A DNA stretch of 64,000 nt from Streptomyces sp. NBC_00273 (GCF_036178145.1 NZ_CP108067.1:5704001-5768000), one strand, 5' to 3'. Shown: positions 16,256-24,526, numbered from the stretch's first letter. Notes: generated by a model from the sequence alone, not told the origin. A program made the numbers and translations.

Positions 16256-17821
16256 ATGACTCAGCTGGACGTTCGGCCTCGGGCCGGAGACACGGTAAGC
16301 GGCGTCGCCGAGGGCGACGTTCGCGGCAAGGGCCTCGGCAAGGGGTCCGTCGGACTGGTCGGAAGCGCCGTCATCGGCATCTCGACCGTCGCCCCCGTCT
16401 ACTGCCTGACCTCGACCCTCGGCTCCACCGCCGGTGAGGTCGGCATGCAGATGCCCGCGATCTTCCTCGCGGGCTTCCTCCCGATGCTCCTGGTCGCCTT
16501 TGCCTACCGCGAGCTCAACAAGGCCATGCCGGACTGCGGCACCTCCTTCACCTGGACCGTCAAGGCCTTCGGCCCGCGGATCGGCTGGATGTGCGGCTGG
16601 GGCCTGGTGATCGCCACGATCATCGTGCTCTCCAACCTCGCGGGCGTCGCCACCTCCTACTTCTGGCTGCTGGCCGGCGAGATCACGAACAACGCGTCGA
16701 TCGCCGCCCTGGACGACAACAAGCTCGTCCACATCGCCACCTGCCTGACGCTGATCGCCGTCGCGACCGCCATCAGCTACCGCGGCATGACCGCCACCAA
16801 GGGCGTCCAGTACGCCCTGGTCGGCCTCCAGCTCATCGTGCTCGCCGTCTTCGTCGCCATGGCCTTCCAGAAGGCCTCCGCCGGCACCTTCGACACCGGC
16901 CTGGACTTCTCCTGGTCCTGGATGAACCCCTTCGCGGTCGAGTCCATGGCGGCCTTCACCGCCGGACTCTCGCTCTCGATCTTCATGTACTGGGGCTGGG
17001 ACGCGTGCCTGGCCACCAACGAGGAGACCACCGGTTCCACGAAGACCCCCGGCCGCGCCTCGCTCATCGCGATGATCGTCCTGGTCGGCTCCTACCTGGC
17101 CACCGGCATCGCCGCCCAGATGGCCGTCGGCGCCGGCGGCGAGGGCCTCGGCCTCGCCAACGAGGAGACCTCGGGCAACGTCTTCGCCGCCCTCGCCGGC
17201 CCCGTCATGGGTCCGGTCCTCGGCATCCTGCTCTTCGTGGCCGTCCTGGCCTCCGCCGCGGCCTCCCTGCAGACCACCTTCATCCCGGTGGCCCGCACGG
17301 TCCTCGCCATGTCGACGTACGAGGCCCTGCCGCCCTCCTACGCCAAGGTCCACCCGCGCTTCAAGACCCCGGGCCGCGCCACCGTCATGGCGGGCGTCGC
17401 GACCGGCGTCTTCTACACGGTGATGACCCTGGTCAGCGAGAACGTCCTCACCGACACGATCTTCGCGCTCGGCCTGATGATCTGCTTCTACTACTCGCTG
17501 ACGGCCTTCGCCTGCGTCTGGTACTTCCGCGGCGAGCTGCGCCGCTCCGCCCGCGACCTGTTCTTCAAGGGCGTCTTCCCGATCCTGGGCGGCCTGCTGC
17601 TGGCCGCGGTCTTCTTCAAGACCCTCTACGACGCATGGGACCCGTCCTACGGCTCCGGCTCCACGCTCCCCGGCCTCGACGTCGGCAACGTCTTCGTCAT
17701 CGGCGTCGGCCTGCTGGCCCTCGGCCTGGTGATCATGTTCGTCACCGAGCGCCGCAGCCCGGCCTTCTTCCGCGGCGAGGTCCTGACGAAGTCCACCCCG
17801 TCCCTGGTGGTCGAGGACTGA
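16256..17821 (+). CDS. APC-superfamily amino acid/polyamine permease
   Basis: The 521-residue polytopic protein has about 12-14 hydrophobic segments. It opens after a short hydrophilic tail with GSVGLVGSAVIGISTVAPVY, the helix-1 signature of the APC transporters, followed by FAYRELNKAMPDCGTSFTW, a classic helix-3 motif. It couples substrate uptake to proton or sodium gradients; the substrate is not predictable. About 300 bp of non-coding sequence precedes it, including an AT-richer stretch (16030-16060 and 16195-16245) suited to a promoter. A perfect 13-bp hairpin 42 bp downstream ends the unit. Confidence 0.88.
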   Translation: MTQLDVRPRAGDTVSGVAEGDVRGKGLGKGSVGLVGSAVIGISTVAPVYCLTSTLGSTAGEVGMQMPAIFLAGFLPMLLVAFAYRELNKAMPDCGTSFTWTVKAFGPRIGWMCGWGLVIATIIVLSNLAGVATSYFWLLAGEITNNASIAALDDNKLVHIATCLTLIAVATAISYRGMTATKGVQYALVGLQLIVLAVFVAMAFQKASAGTFDTGLDFSWSWMNPFAVESMAAFTAGLSLSIFMYWGWDACLATNEETTGSTKTPGRASLIAMIVLVGSYLATGIAAQMAVGAGGEGLGLANEETSGNVFAALAGPVMGPVLGILLFVAVLASAAASLQTTFIPVARTVLAMSTYEALPPSYAKVHPRFKTPGRATVMAGVATGVFYTVMTLVSENVLTDTIFALGLMICFYYSLTAFACVWYFRGELRRSARDLFFKGVFPILGGLLLAAVFFKTLYDAWDPSYGSGSTLPGLDVGNVFVIGVGLLALGLVIMFVTERRSPAFFRGEVLTKSTPSLVVED

Positions 17822-17862
17822 CCGTCCCCGCGCCCCCGCGCCCCAGCCGCTGAGTCATGCCA

Positions 17863-17895
17863 CGGCCCCGGATCGATTCCCCCGATCCGGGGCCG
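17863..17895 (+). terminator. Hairpin terminator of the APC permease gene
   Basis: CGGCCCCGGATCG (17863-17875) pairs perfectly with CGATCCGGGGCCG (17883-17895), loop of 7 bases, 42 bp past the permease stop. Confidence 0.75.
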
Positions 17896-17975
17896 CGGGC
17901 ACATCCGGGCCGTCCCACGGCGCCCACCCGGGTGCGGGCGGTGACCAGGTGTGCGGCGGGGTCGTTGGACGGTGC

Positions 17976-18263
17976 ATGAACGCCTTGAAGCGCACCCTCA
18001 CCGCCCTGGTCGTCTCCGGTGGTGCCCTCGCCCTCGTACCCGCCGCCGCGCACGCCGACGAAGCACCCGACCAGGCGCCCCCGGTCGTCGGCCGGGTCGT
18101 GGACATCGTCGACCACCCGACCCAGGCCGTACAGGACACCAAGACCGCGGTGGGCGTGACCGCCCAGGCGGCCGGATCCGCCGGCCAGGCCACGGACTCC
18201 TCCCTCAAGAGCGCCGGCACGGCCCTGACCGCCGGCCTCCCCAACGCCCCGAAGGCCGGGTGA
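17976..18263 (+). CDS. Small secreted protein, unknown function
   Basis: The ATG at 17976 gives 95 residues with a clear signal peptide: MNALKRTLTALVVSGGALAL, then VPAAAHA as a cleavage site before DEAP. The mature part is short, Ala/Gly/Thr-rich, with no cysteines and no motif I recognise (VVGRVVDIVDHPTQAVQDTK looks helical). The open frame extends to 17949, but the start with the basic n-region fits better. The IS element begins 38 bp after its stop. Confidence 0.65.
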   Translation: MNALKRTLTALVVSGGALALVPAAAHADEAPDQAPPVVGRVVDIVDHPTQAVQDTKTAVGVTAQAAGSAGQATDSSLKSAGTALTAGLPNAPKAG

Positions 18264-18297
18264 CGAACACCGGCTGACGCCACTTTGACGACAGGAC

Positions 18298-18301
18298 CTA
18301 G
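18298..18301. repeat. CTAG target-site duplication, left copy
   Basis: The tetranucleotide CTAG abuts the left end of the insertion sequence and recurs at its right end (19355-19358). IS481-type elements are known to insert at CTAG and duplicate it. Confidence 0.7.
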
Positions 18302-19354
18302 GTGTATTGATCACGAGCGTTGTTGACACTCGGCAGGTCTTGAACATGGCGAAGACCTCCGGTGTGGTGGGAGCTGTCTAGGAACTCACCGCACGGAGGT
18401 CTTCGTGTCCCACCGTAATGCCCGGCTGACCGTCTTCGGTAGGCGCCTGCTGGTCGAACGAGTCGTATCGGGCCGCCCGGTCGCCCACGTGGCCGCCGAG
18501 ATGGGCATATCGCGGGCCACCGCCCACAAATGGATGCGCCGGTGGCGGACGGAAGGCGAGGCCGGACTGCACGACCGCTCCAGCCGGCCACGCACGACAC
18601 CGCACCGGACTTCGGCCGCCATCGAGGCGAGGGTCTGTGACCTGCGCCGGACCGGCAAACTGGGGCCCGCCCGCATCGGCCCGGTCCTGGGACTGCCTGC
18701 CTCGACCGTCCACCGCATTCTGACCCGGCATGGTCTGCACCGCCTGGCCTGGATCGACCGCCCGACCGGCACCCCGATCCGCCGCTACGAACGCGAGCGA
18801 CCCGGCGAGCTCATCCACGTCGACGTGAAGAAGCTCGGCCGGATCCCCGACGGCGGCGGCCACCGTGTCCTGGGCCGCGACGCGGGCCGACCCATCCGCG
18901 GCATGGGCTTCGACTACGTCCACTCCGCGGTCGACGACCACTCCCGCCTGGCCTACAGCGAGATCCACCCGGACGAGAAAGTCGCGACGTGCGCAGGCTT
19001 CCTCACACGCGCCGCCGCGTTCTTCCACACCCAGGGCATCACCCGCATCGAACGCGTTCTCACCGACAACGCGTGGGCCTACCGCAAAGGCCTGGCCTGG
19101 AAGGCCGTCCTGGCCGACCTCGGCGCTGCCGGAAGGCTCACCCGTGCCTACCGGCCTCAGACCAACGGCAAGGTCGAACGTTTCAACCGCACCCTCCTCG
19201 ACGAGTGGGCCTACCTACGGCCCTACACCTCGAACGACGAGCGGACCGCGGCCCTGGCAGACTTCCTCCACACCTACAACCATCACCGCTGCCACACCGC
19301 ACTCGACGGCAAGCCACCCATCAGCCGCGTGAACAACCCTGCGGGTCAATACAC
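18302..19354 (+). mobile_element. IS481-family insertion sequence, 1053 bp, apparently intact
   Basis: Both ends carry imperfect inverted repeats beginning GTGTATTGA; after that, 18311-18330 and the reverse complement of the right end share further blocks (GTTGTT and others). A single long transposase gene fills the element. CTAG directly flanks both ends. The element separates a small secreted-protein gene from a DUF4239 gene and does not visibly break a coding frame. It could have removed or replaced the upstream control region of the DUF4239 gene. Its intact frame and matched ends suggest recent arrival. Confidence 0.88.
18350..18405 (+). promoter_or_regulatory. Hairpin masking the transposase ribosome-binding site
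   Basis: CGAAGACCTCCG (18350-18361) is the perfect reverse complement of CGGAGGTCTTCG (18394-18405). The 3' arm contains the GGAGG Shine-Dalgarno and the first G of the GTG start at 18405. Long transcripts that enter from outside would fold this stem and block translation, a control known in other IS families. Confidence 0.65.
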
Positions 19355-19358
19355 CTAG
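18405..19358 (+). CDS. IS481-family transposase (DDE/rve integrase core)
   Basis: The 317-residue protein has an N-terminal helix-turn-helix (RPVAHVAAEMGISRATAHKW, then HDRSSRP, a typical IS481 linker) and a retroviral-type integrase core. The core has Asp140 in HVDVKKLG, Asp221 in TDNAW and Glu258 in NGKVERFNRT, the DDE triad. It ends with FLHTYNHHRCHTALDGKPP, the usual tail motif. GTG start with GGAGG eight bases before. The TAG stop (19356-19358) lies in the CTAG target duplication, not in the element itself. No frameshift or premature stop, so it should be active. Confidence 0.92.
   Translation: MSHRNARLTVFGRRLLVERVVSGRPVAHVAAEMGISRATAHKWMRRWRTEGEAGLHDRSSRPRTTPHRTSAAIEARVCDLRRTGKLGPARIGPVLGLPASTVHRILTRHGLHRLAWIDRPTGTPIRRYERERPGELIHVDVKKLGRIPDGGGHRVLGRDAGRPIRGMGFDYVHSAVDDHSRLAYSEIHPDEKVATCAGFLTRAAAFFHTQGITRIERVLTDNAWAYRKGLAWKAVLADLGAAGRLTRAYRPQTNGKVERFNRTLLDEWAYLRPYTSNDERTAALADFLHTYNHHRCHTALDGKPPISRVNNPAGQYT
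19355..19358. repeat. CTAG target-site duplication, right copy
   Basis: This is the right-hand copy of the CTAG flanking the insertion sequence; its TAG is read as the transposase stop codon. Confidence 0.7.
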
Positions 19359-19394
19359 GGGGTGACTCGGGCGGCGGCGCTCGTTGAACACGGC

Positions 19395-20189
19395 ATGATC
19401 CTCTGGCTGCTCAACCACCTCAGCACCTTCGTCATCGCAGTCCTCCTGGTCGGCGGTCTCACCGGCCTCGCCGTCGTCGGGAGCGTGGCCGCCCGCCGCC
19501 GCTTCCCGCACCTGGCCCAGGGCGACCACAACGAGATGGTCGGGGTCGCGCTCGGCATGTTCGGCGCGATCTACGGGATCATCCTCGCCTTCGTCGTCGT
19601 CACCCTCTGGACGCAGTTGGAGAACACCCAGAACATCGTCGCCAGCGAGGCCACCGACCTGGCGCTCGTCGTCCGCAGCGCCGACGCCTTCCCGCCAGCA
19701 GACCGGGACCGGGTGCACCGGGCCGTCGGCGCGTACGCGCACGCCGTCGTCGAGGTGCAGTGGCCGCTGATGCGCGACGGGCGGCCGAGCTACGAGGCGA
19801 CCGCCCCGCAGACACAGGCCCTCTACCGGGCGCTCCAGGCCTACGAGCCCCAGGGCACCCGGGCCGAGACCTTCTACGCCGAAGCGGTCACCCGACTCAA
19901 CGACGTCGCCGCCCAGCGCCGGGCCCGCATCACGATGGCCGAGAGCTCGCTGCCGATCCTGCTCCAGGTGCTGGTGTACGGGGGCGCGTTCGTGATCGTC
20001 CCGCTCACCTTCCTGTTCGGGCTGCGCAGCCTGAAGATGCAGCTGCTCTTCGTATCGGCGGTGGCCGGACTGATCGGCTTCAGCCTGCTCCTGGTCGTGG
20101 CACTGGACCGGCCCTTCGCGGGGGACCTGAGCGTGACCCCGGAGCCCTACAAGGAGGCGGCCCTGGCGCAGTTCTGGGCCGCCGGCTGA
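19395..20189 (+). CDS. DUF4239-type membrane protein
   Basis: The ATG at 19395 gives 264 residues starting MILWLLNHLSTFVIAVLLVG. The frame is open back to a GTG at 19362, four bases from the IS edge, but that extension is not hydrophobic and looks spurious. Two helices at the N-terminus (about 10-30 and 50-75), a soluble middle with VASEATDLALVVRSADAFP, and two C-terminal helices (VLVYGGAFVIVPLTFLFGL and onward) match the bestrophin-like DUF4239 family; biochemical role unknown. The IS insertion lies only 36 bp upstream, so its native promoter may be lost or replaced. Confidence 0.75.
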   Translation: MILWLLNHLSTFVIAVLLVGGLTGLAVVGSVAARRRFPHLAQGDHNEMVGVALGMFGAIYGIILAFVVVTLWTQLENTQNIVASEATDLALVVRSADAFPPADRDRVHRAVGAYAHAVVEVQWPLMRDGRPSYEATAPQTQALYRALQAYEPQGTRAETFYAEAVTRLNDVAAQRRARITMAESSLPILLQVLVYGGAFVIVPLTFLFGLRSLKMQLLFVSAVAGLIGFSLLLVVALDRPFAGDLSVTPEPYKEAALAQFWAAG

Positions 20190-20311
20190 GCGGGCCGCGG
20201 GCTGTCAAGTCCCGAACTCCAGCGACGTGACGCGATCCGCTCCCTCGGGCTGACTGGATGCACGGGCCCACCGCCCCGCCCCCACGCCTTCGCCTCCCGA
20301 GGAGCATTCCC

Positions 20312-20725
20312 ATGGCCGGCATCCACACCCGCACCCGGACCCGGACCGGCACCGGCACCCGGACCCGGACCCGGCGTCTGGTCCTGCTCGTCGTCGTGGC
20401 CGCGCTGGCCGCCGCGGGCGCCGGCCTGACCTACGGGGCGCTCGCCGCCCCCGCGACGCCGCGCACCCCGCACTCCTCCACCGCCCCGGCGTCCCGCGAC
20501 GGCGGTTCCGGCCACCGCCTGTGGTCGGTGTTCAAGTACCTCTGGACGAACGTCGGCATGGCCGGGGACTCCCCGCACGTGGGCCACGACGCCGACGGGC
20601 GGCGTACGCCGACCGTCGTGTCGGTGTACGCCGCCCAGGGGCGGGACGGTGCTGCGGGAGGAGACCCGCGCGCTCATACCGGTTACTTCGGGTCGCGGTT
20701 GAAGGAGGCCGCCGACCAGCGGTAG
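20312..20725 (+). CDS. Possible small membrane-anchored protein with Arg-Thr repeat
   Basis: The ATG at 20312 follows a GAGGAG-type ribosome site. The 137-residue product starts MAGIHTRTRTRTGTGTRTRT, encoded by a simple ACCCGG/ACCGGC repeat, followed by a hydrophobic segment (LVLLVVVAALAAAGAGLTYG). The rest (WSVFKYLWTNVGMAGDSPHV) has no known motif. Its last 43 bp overlap the convergent ABC permease gene. The signal-anchor and ribosome site favour a real gene; the repeat and overlap argue for caution. Confidence 0.42.
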   Translation: MAGIHTRTRTRTGTGTRTRTRRLVLLVVVAALAAAGAGLTYGALAAPATPRTPHSSTAPASRDGGSGHRLWSVFKYLWTNVGMAGDSPHVGHDADGRRTPTVVSVYAAQGRDGAAGGDPRAHTGYFGSRLKEAADQR

Positions 20726-21468
20726 CCGAGCACCGCCAGGCCGATGGACCAGGCGACCGCGAGCCACCCGTTGTAGCCGATCTCGGTGCCGAGGAGCAGG
20801 CCGCGCAGGGTCTCGATGGCCGGCGTGAACGGCTGGTACTGGGCGATCGGCTGGAACCAGCCCGGCATCGCCTCGACCGGGGTGAACGCGCTGGAGATGA
20901 GCGGCAGCAGGATCAGCGGCATCGCGCTGTTGCTGGCGGCCTCGGCGTTCGGGCTGGCCATGCCCATCCCGACGGCGATCCAGGTGAGCGCCAGGGCGAA
21001 GAGCGCGATCAGCCCGAACGCGGCCAGCCACTCCAGGGCCGTGGCATCGGTGGACCGGAAGCCGATGGCGACGGCGACGGCGCCGACGAGGACCACGCTG
21101 GCGAGCACCTGCAGGACGCTGCCGACGACGTGCCCGACGAACACGGAGCTGCGGTGGATCGCCATGGTGCGGAAGCGGGCGATGATGCCCTCGGACATGT
21201 CGGTGGAGACGGACACCGCGGCCCCGATGACGGTGCTGCCGATGGTCATCAGCAGGATGCCGGGGACGACGTACGCGATGTAGTCGGAGCGGTCGCCGCC
21301 GCCCATGCCGGCGCTCATCACGTCGCCGAAGATGTAGACGAAGAGCAACAGCAGCATGACCGGGGTGAGCAGCAGGTTCAGCGTCAGCGACGGGTAGCGC
21401 CGGGCGTGCAGGAGGTTGCGGCGCAGCATCGTGGAGCAGTCGCGCACGGCGAGGGAGAGGGAGCTCAT
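20683..21468 (-). CDS. ABC-2 type transporter permease (drug-export type)
   Basis: This 261-residue protein has about six membrane helices. It begins MSSLSLAVRDCSTMLRRNLL and contains RYPSLTLNLLLTPVMLLLLF, YVVPGILLMTIGSTVIGAAV and the DrrB-like SSAFTPVEAMPGWFQPIAQY segment before the last helices. It is the membrane half of a DrrAB-type exporter. Its start overlaps the ATPase stop in an ATGA (21465-21468), so the two are coupled. The likely regulator is the divergent MarR-type gene at 23384. Confidence 0.9.
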   Translation of the reverse strand: MSSLSLAVRDCSTMLRRNLLHARRYPSLTLNLLLTPVMLLLLFVYIFGDVMSAGMGGGDRSDYIAYVVPGILLMTIGSTVIGAAVSVSTDMSEGIIARFRTMAIHRSSVFVGHVVGSVLQVLASVVLVGAVAVAIGFRSTDATALEWLAAFGLIALFALALTWIAVGMGMASPNAEAASNSAMPLILLPLISSAFTPVEAMPGWFQPIAQYQPFTPAIETLRGLLLGTEIGYNGWLAVAWSIGLAVLGYRWSAASFNRDPK

Positions 21469-22430
21469 CGGACGTTCTCCTTGGACTGGTGGGGGACGGC
21501 GGCGGACGGGCCGGTGAGGGCGAAGAACACGTCGTCGAGGTCGGGGGTGTGCACGGTCAGCTCGTCCGCCTCGATGCCGGCGGCCTCCAGCCGGTCGAGG
21601 ACCGAGCGCAGCGCGCGCTGGCTGCCGTCGCTGGGGATCTGCAGCGCCAGTGCCTCGTCGTCGCGGGAGACCTCGTGCAGGGCGAGGGCCGCGGACCGGT
21701 AGACGGCCGGGTCGGTGAAGCGGAGCCGGACGTGTCCGCCGGGGATCAGCCGCTTCAGCTCGTCGGCGGTGCCCTCGGCGGCGATCTTGCCGTCGTTGAG
21801 CACGGCGATGCGGTCGGCGAGCTGGTCGGCCTCCTCCAGGTACTGGGTGGTGAGGAAGACGGTGACGCCGCCCGTGACGAGTTCGCGGATGATCTGCCAC
21901 ATGTTGTGGCGGCTGCGCGGGTCGAGGCCGGTGGTGGGCTCGTCGAGGAAGATGATCCGCGGGTCGCCGACCAGCGTCATCGCGATGTCGAGGCGGCGCT
22001 TCATGCCGCCGGAGTAGCTGGCTGCGGGCTTCTTGGCGGCCTCGACCAGGTCGAAGCGTTCCAGCAGTTCGCCGGCCACCCGCCGTCCCTCGCTGCGGGA
22101 GAGGTGGTGCAGGTCCGCCATGAGGAGCATGTTCTCCTCGCCGGTGATCAGGCCGTCGACCGCGGAGAACTGGCCGGTGACACCGATCGAGGCGCGGACG
22201 GCCTGCGGGGCGGCGGCCAGGTCGTGGCCGTTGATGTGGACGGCTCCGGTTCCCGGGTCCGCACCGATCAGGGTGGAGAGGATCTTGACGGCGGTGGTCT
22301 TGCCGGCGCCGTTCGGACCGAGCAGGGAGAAGACCGTGCCGGCGGGGACCGCCAGGTCGATGCCGTCGAGAACGACCTTGTCGCCGTAGGACTTGCGCAG
22401 CCCGTTCGCCGCGATGGCCAGGTTGGTCAT
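21465..22430 (-). CDS. ABC transporter ATP-binding protein (DrrA-like)
   Basis: All nucleotide-binding motifs are present in the 321 residues: Walker A GPNGAGKTT, Q-loop GVTGQFSAVDG, signature YSGGMKRRLDIAM, Walker B IIFLDEPTTGLD and the switch His as Gln in FLTTQYLEEADQL. The Gln at the switch position is usual in DrrA-type antibiotic exporters. The C-terminal DUF4162-like region (GHVRLRFTDPAVY, ELTVHTPDLDDVFFALTG) supports that subfamily. It powers the permease encoded immediately downstream. Confidence 0.93.
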   Translation of the reverse strand: MTNLAIAANGLRKSYGDKVVLDGIDLAVPAGTVFSLLGPNGAGKTTAVKILSTLIGADPGTGAVHINGHDLAAAPQAVRASIGVTGQFSAVDGLITGEENMLLMADLHHLSRSEGRRVAGELLERFDLVEAAKKPAASYSGGMKRRLDIAMTLVGDPRIIFLDEPTTGLDPRSRHNMWQIIRELVTGGVTVFLTTQYLEEADQLADRIAVLNDGKIAAEGTADELKRLIPGGHVRLRFTDPAVYRSAALALHEVSRDDEALALQIPSDGSQRALRSVLDRLEAAGIEADELTVHTPDLDDVFFALTGPSAAVPHQSKENVR

Positions 22431-22463
22431 GAGGAGTGCTCCTTCGGAAGCGGTGACTGCGGG

Positions 22464-23138
22464 TCAGTTGCTGCGGGCGGTGATGTCGCCGTAGGAGGTG
22501 GTGGCGCGGATGGTGAGGCCGGCGGCGGCGCCGTCGGCGTTGGTGAGGGCGTTGTGGATGCGGCCGTAGGCAGTGCCGGCGTCGAGGGTGGCGGAGACCC
22601 CGCGGGCGGCGCCGACGGTGATGTCGCCGGCCTGGGTGGTCAGTTCGACGGTGCCGCGCTGGGCCTCGGCGATCTGCAGGTCGCCCTTCTGGGTGGTGAT
22701 CTGCGCGGCGCCGCCCAGGCGTCCCACGGAGACGTCCCCGGCCATCAGGGTGAGGTGGGCGCTCGCGGTCTCGTCGAGCTTGACCGTGCCCTGGGCGCTC
22801 TCGAAGGTGACGTCGCCGAGGCGCCCGACGCCGCGGAACTCGGCGGCCGCGGTCTTCGCCTCGACGCGGGAGCCGGCGGGCAGTTGGACGGTGATCTCGA
22901 CGGATCCCGGGTGGTTGCCGAGGATCCGGTTCTTCGCGGGTGCGGCCGCGATCCGCAGCACGCCGTTGCTGTACTCGGCGGTGGTCTGCTCGGCGGCCTT
23001 CACGTCGCGGCCCTTGGAAGCGTCGGCCGGCAGGATCTCGACGGTGGTGTCGGCCCGGTCGGCGGCGATGAACCGGATGAGGCCGGCGGGGACGTCCAGG
23101 ACGGCGGCGATCGGGGCGGCGGTGGCGAACTTCTGCAT
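22464..23138 (-). CDS. DUF4097-type beta-strand repeat protein
   Basis: The 224 residues form a series of short beta-rungs with repeated Gly/Thr patterns: VEITVQLPAGSRVEAKTAAA, GDVTFESAQGTVKLDETASA, GDVSVGRLGGAAQITTQKGD, TTSYGDITARSN. This is the right-handed beta-helix-like DUF4097 adhesin fold found beside bacterial stress and export operons. It has no signal peptide. It is the first gene of the ABC operon, 33 bp ahead of the ATPase, and shares a ~245-bp divergent control region with the HTH regulator. The biochemical role is unknown. Confidence 0.8.
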   Translation of the reverse strand: MQKFATAAPIAAVLDVPAGLIRFIAADRADTTVEILPADASKGRDVKAAEQTTAEYSNGVLRIAAAPAKNRILGNHPGSVEITVQLPAGSRVEAKTAAAEFRGVGRLGDVTFESAQGTVKLDETASAHLTLMAGDVSVGRLGGAAQITTQKGDLQIAEAQRGTVELTTQAGDITVGAARGVSATLDAGTAYGRIHNALTNADGAAAGLTIRATTSYGDITARSN

Positions 23139-23199
23139 GGTGCTTCTCCTTCATCAGCGGCTGCGCTCCGTGCGCCCCGCGGTTTCTGATGAACGAAAA

Positions 23200-23383
23200 G
23201 CTACGTTGCGTTCGAGAAACTGGCAACAGACTCGTTGCGCCGAATCTGCATCCATGCAGGTCAATAGCGAGATTTCATTGCAATGGTTTCGAGCTTAACG
23301 CAACGCGCGACACGCGGTTCGTTGCAATGGAATGAAGGTGAACGCTATAGTGGGCCACACCACGCACCACGAAGGAGACCGCG
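23200..23383. promoter_or_regulatory. Divergent control region of the ABC export cassette
   Basis: This relatively AT-rich stretch holds several related boxes: CGTTGCG at 23204-23210 and 23233-23239, its inverse CGCAACG at 23299-23305, and TTGCAATGG at 23279-23287 and 23322-23330. The first TTGCAATGG box forms the palindrome CATTGCAATG (23276-23285). These are good candidates for binding sites of the regulator encoded at 23384. Confidence 0.5.
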
Positions 23384-24130
23384 ATGCCGGGAGGCAGGCT
23401 CAATCAGCAGGAACGCCAGCAGATCGCGCTGGGACTGGCCGACGACCTCGCCTACGCGGAGATCGCCCGGCGTCTCGATCGTCCGACCTCGACGATCTCG
23501 CGCGAGGTGATGCGCAACGGCGGCCCCAACGCCTACCGGGCCGACCTGGCCCACCGCGCCACCGAACGCCGCGCCCACCGGCGCAGCCAGGCCGCCCCCC
23601 GGGGGGCGGAGGCGCTCCCACAGGCCCACGGACGCGACCCCGAGGCGGTGCGCGAGTTCGAGGAGGTGTTCACCAACGTCCTCATCCAGGCGGGCACGCC
23701 CAAGATGATGGCCCGGGTGATGTCCTGCCTCTACATCACGGACACGGGCAGCCTCACCGCGTCCGAACTCGTCCAGCGCCTCCAGGTCAGCCCGGCGTCC
23801 ATCTCCAAGGCGATCACGTTCCTGGAGGGCCAGGGCCTCGTCCGCCGGGAGCGCGACGAACGCCGCCGCGAGCGCTACTTCGTCGACGACGACGTCTGGT
23901 ACCAGGCGACCATCGCCAGCGCCCGCGCCAACACCCAGATCATAGAAACCGCACGCCAGGGCGTCAGCATCCTCGGCCCGGACACCCCGGCCGCCAACCG
24001 CCTGGAGAACATCGCCCGCTTCATGGACTTCGTCTCCGAGGGCATCACCCGTGCCGCGGAACAGGCGCGCGAGGTCCTCCACGCGAAGCCGGGCACGCCC
24101 GCGGAAACGCCCCCGGGCGACACCCCTTAG
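23384..24130 (+). CDS. Transcriptional regulator: IS30-type HTH fused to a MarR/GbsR winged helix
   Basis: The 248-residue protein has two DNA-binding regions. Residues 5-65 (LNQQERQQIALGLADDLAYA, EIARRLDRPTSTISREVMRN) match the HTH that IS30 transposases and related regulators use. Residues ~85-190 form a MarR/GbsR winged helix (GSLTASELVQRLQVSPASIS, KAITFLEGQGLVRRERDERR, YFVDDDVWYQ). A GAAGGAG ribosome site precedes the ATG. It faces the ABC export operon and most likely represses it until a toxic compound binds. The ligand is unknown. Confidence 0.85.
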   Translation: MPGGRLNQQERQQIALGLADDLAYAEIARRLDRPTSTISREVMRNGGPNAYRADLAHRATERRAHRRSQAAPRGAEALPQAHGRDPEAVREFEEVFTNVLIQAGTPKMMARVMSCLYITDTGSLTASELVQRLQVSPASISKAITFLEGQGLVRRERDERRRERYFVDDDVWYQATIASARANTQIIETARQGVSILGPDTPAANRLENIARFMDFVSEGITRAAEQAREVLHAKPGTPAETPPGDTP

Positions 24131-24145
24131 GGAGTGCTCCGCCGA

Positions 24146-24511
24146 TCAGGCCGTGCGGCCCGCCGCCGCCTCGATCACCTCGTCCAACACCTCGCGGGAG
24201 CGGATCAGATCACCGATCATCCGGTCGATCCGCTCCCGCTCCGTGGCCAGTTCGGCCACCAGCGCCGGCGTGGCGCGCACCGACGGGCCGCCGTCCTCGT
24301 CCCGCATGCAGGGCAGGATCTGCGCGATCTTCGCGCTGTGCAGGCCGGCCGCGTACAGCTCCTGGATCCGGATGACCCGGTCGACCGCCCGCTCGGGGAA
24401 GTCCCGGTGGCCGCCGGGCGTCCGGTCCGAAGCGAGCAGGCCCTGCTGCTCGTAGTAGCGCAGCGAACGCTCACCGACCCCCGTGCGCGCCGCCAGTTCG
24501 CCGATCCGCAT
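24146..24511 (-). CDS. MerR-family transcriptional regulator
   Basis: The 121-residue protein begins MRIGELAARTGVGERSLRYY, the canonical MerR winged helix, with EQQGLLASDRTPGGHRDFPE as the wing and a C-terminal coiled coil for dimerisation. There are no metal-binding cysteines at the usual C-terminal sites (only one Cys, in LPCMRDE), which argues for an organic or redox effector rather than a metal. It is divergent from the Old Yellow Enzyme gene with a MerR-type long-spacer promoter between them. Confidence 0.88.
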   Translation of the reverse strand: MRIGELAARTGVGERSLRYYEQQGLLASDRTPGGHRDFPERAVDRVIRIQELYAAGLHSAKIAQILPCMRDEDGGPSVRATPALVAELATERERIDRMIGDLIRSREVLDEVIEAAAGRTA

Positions 24512-24526
24512 GCCCCACCCCAGCCC

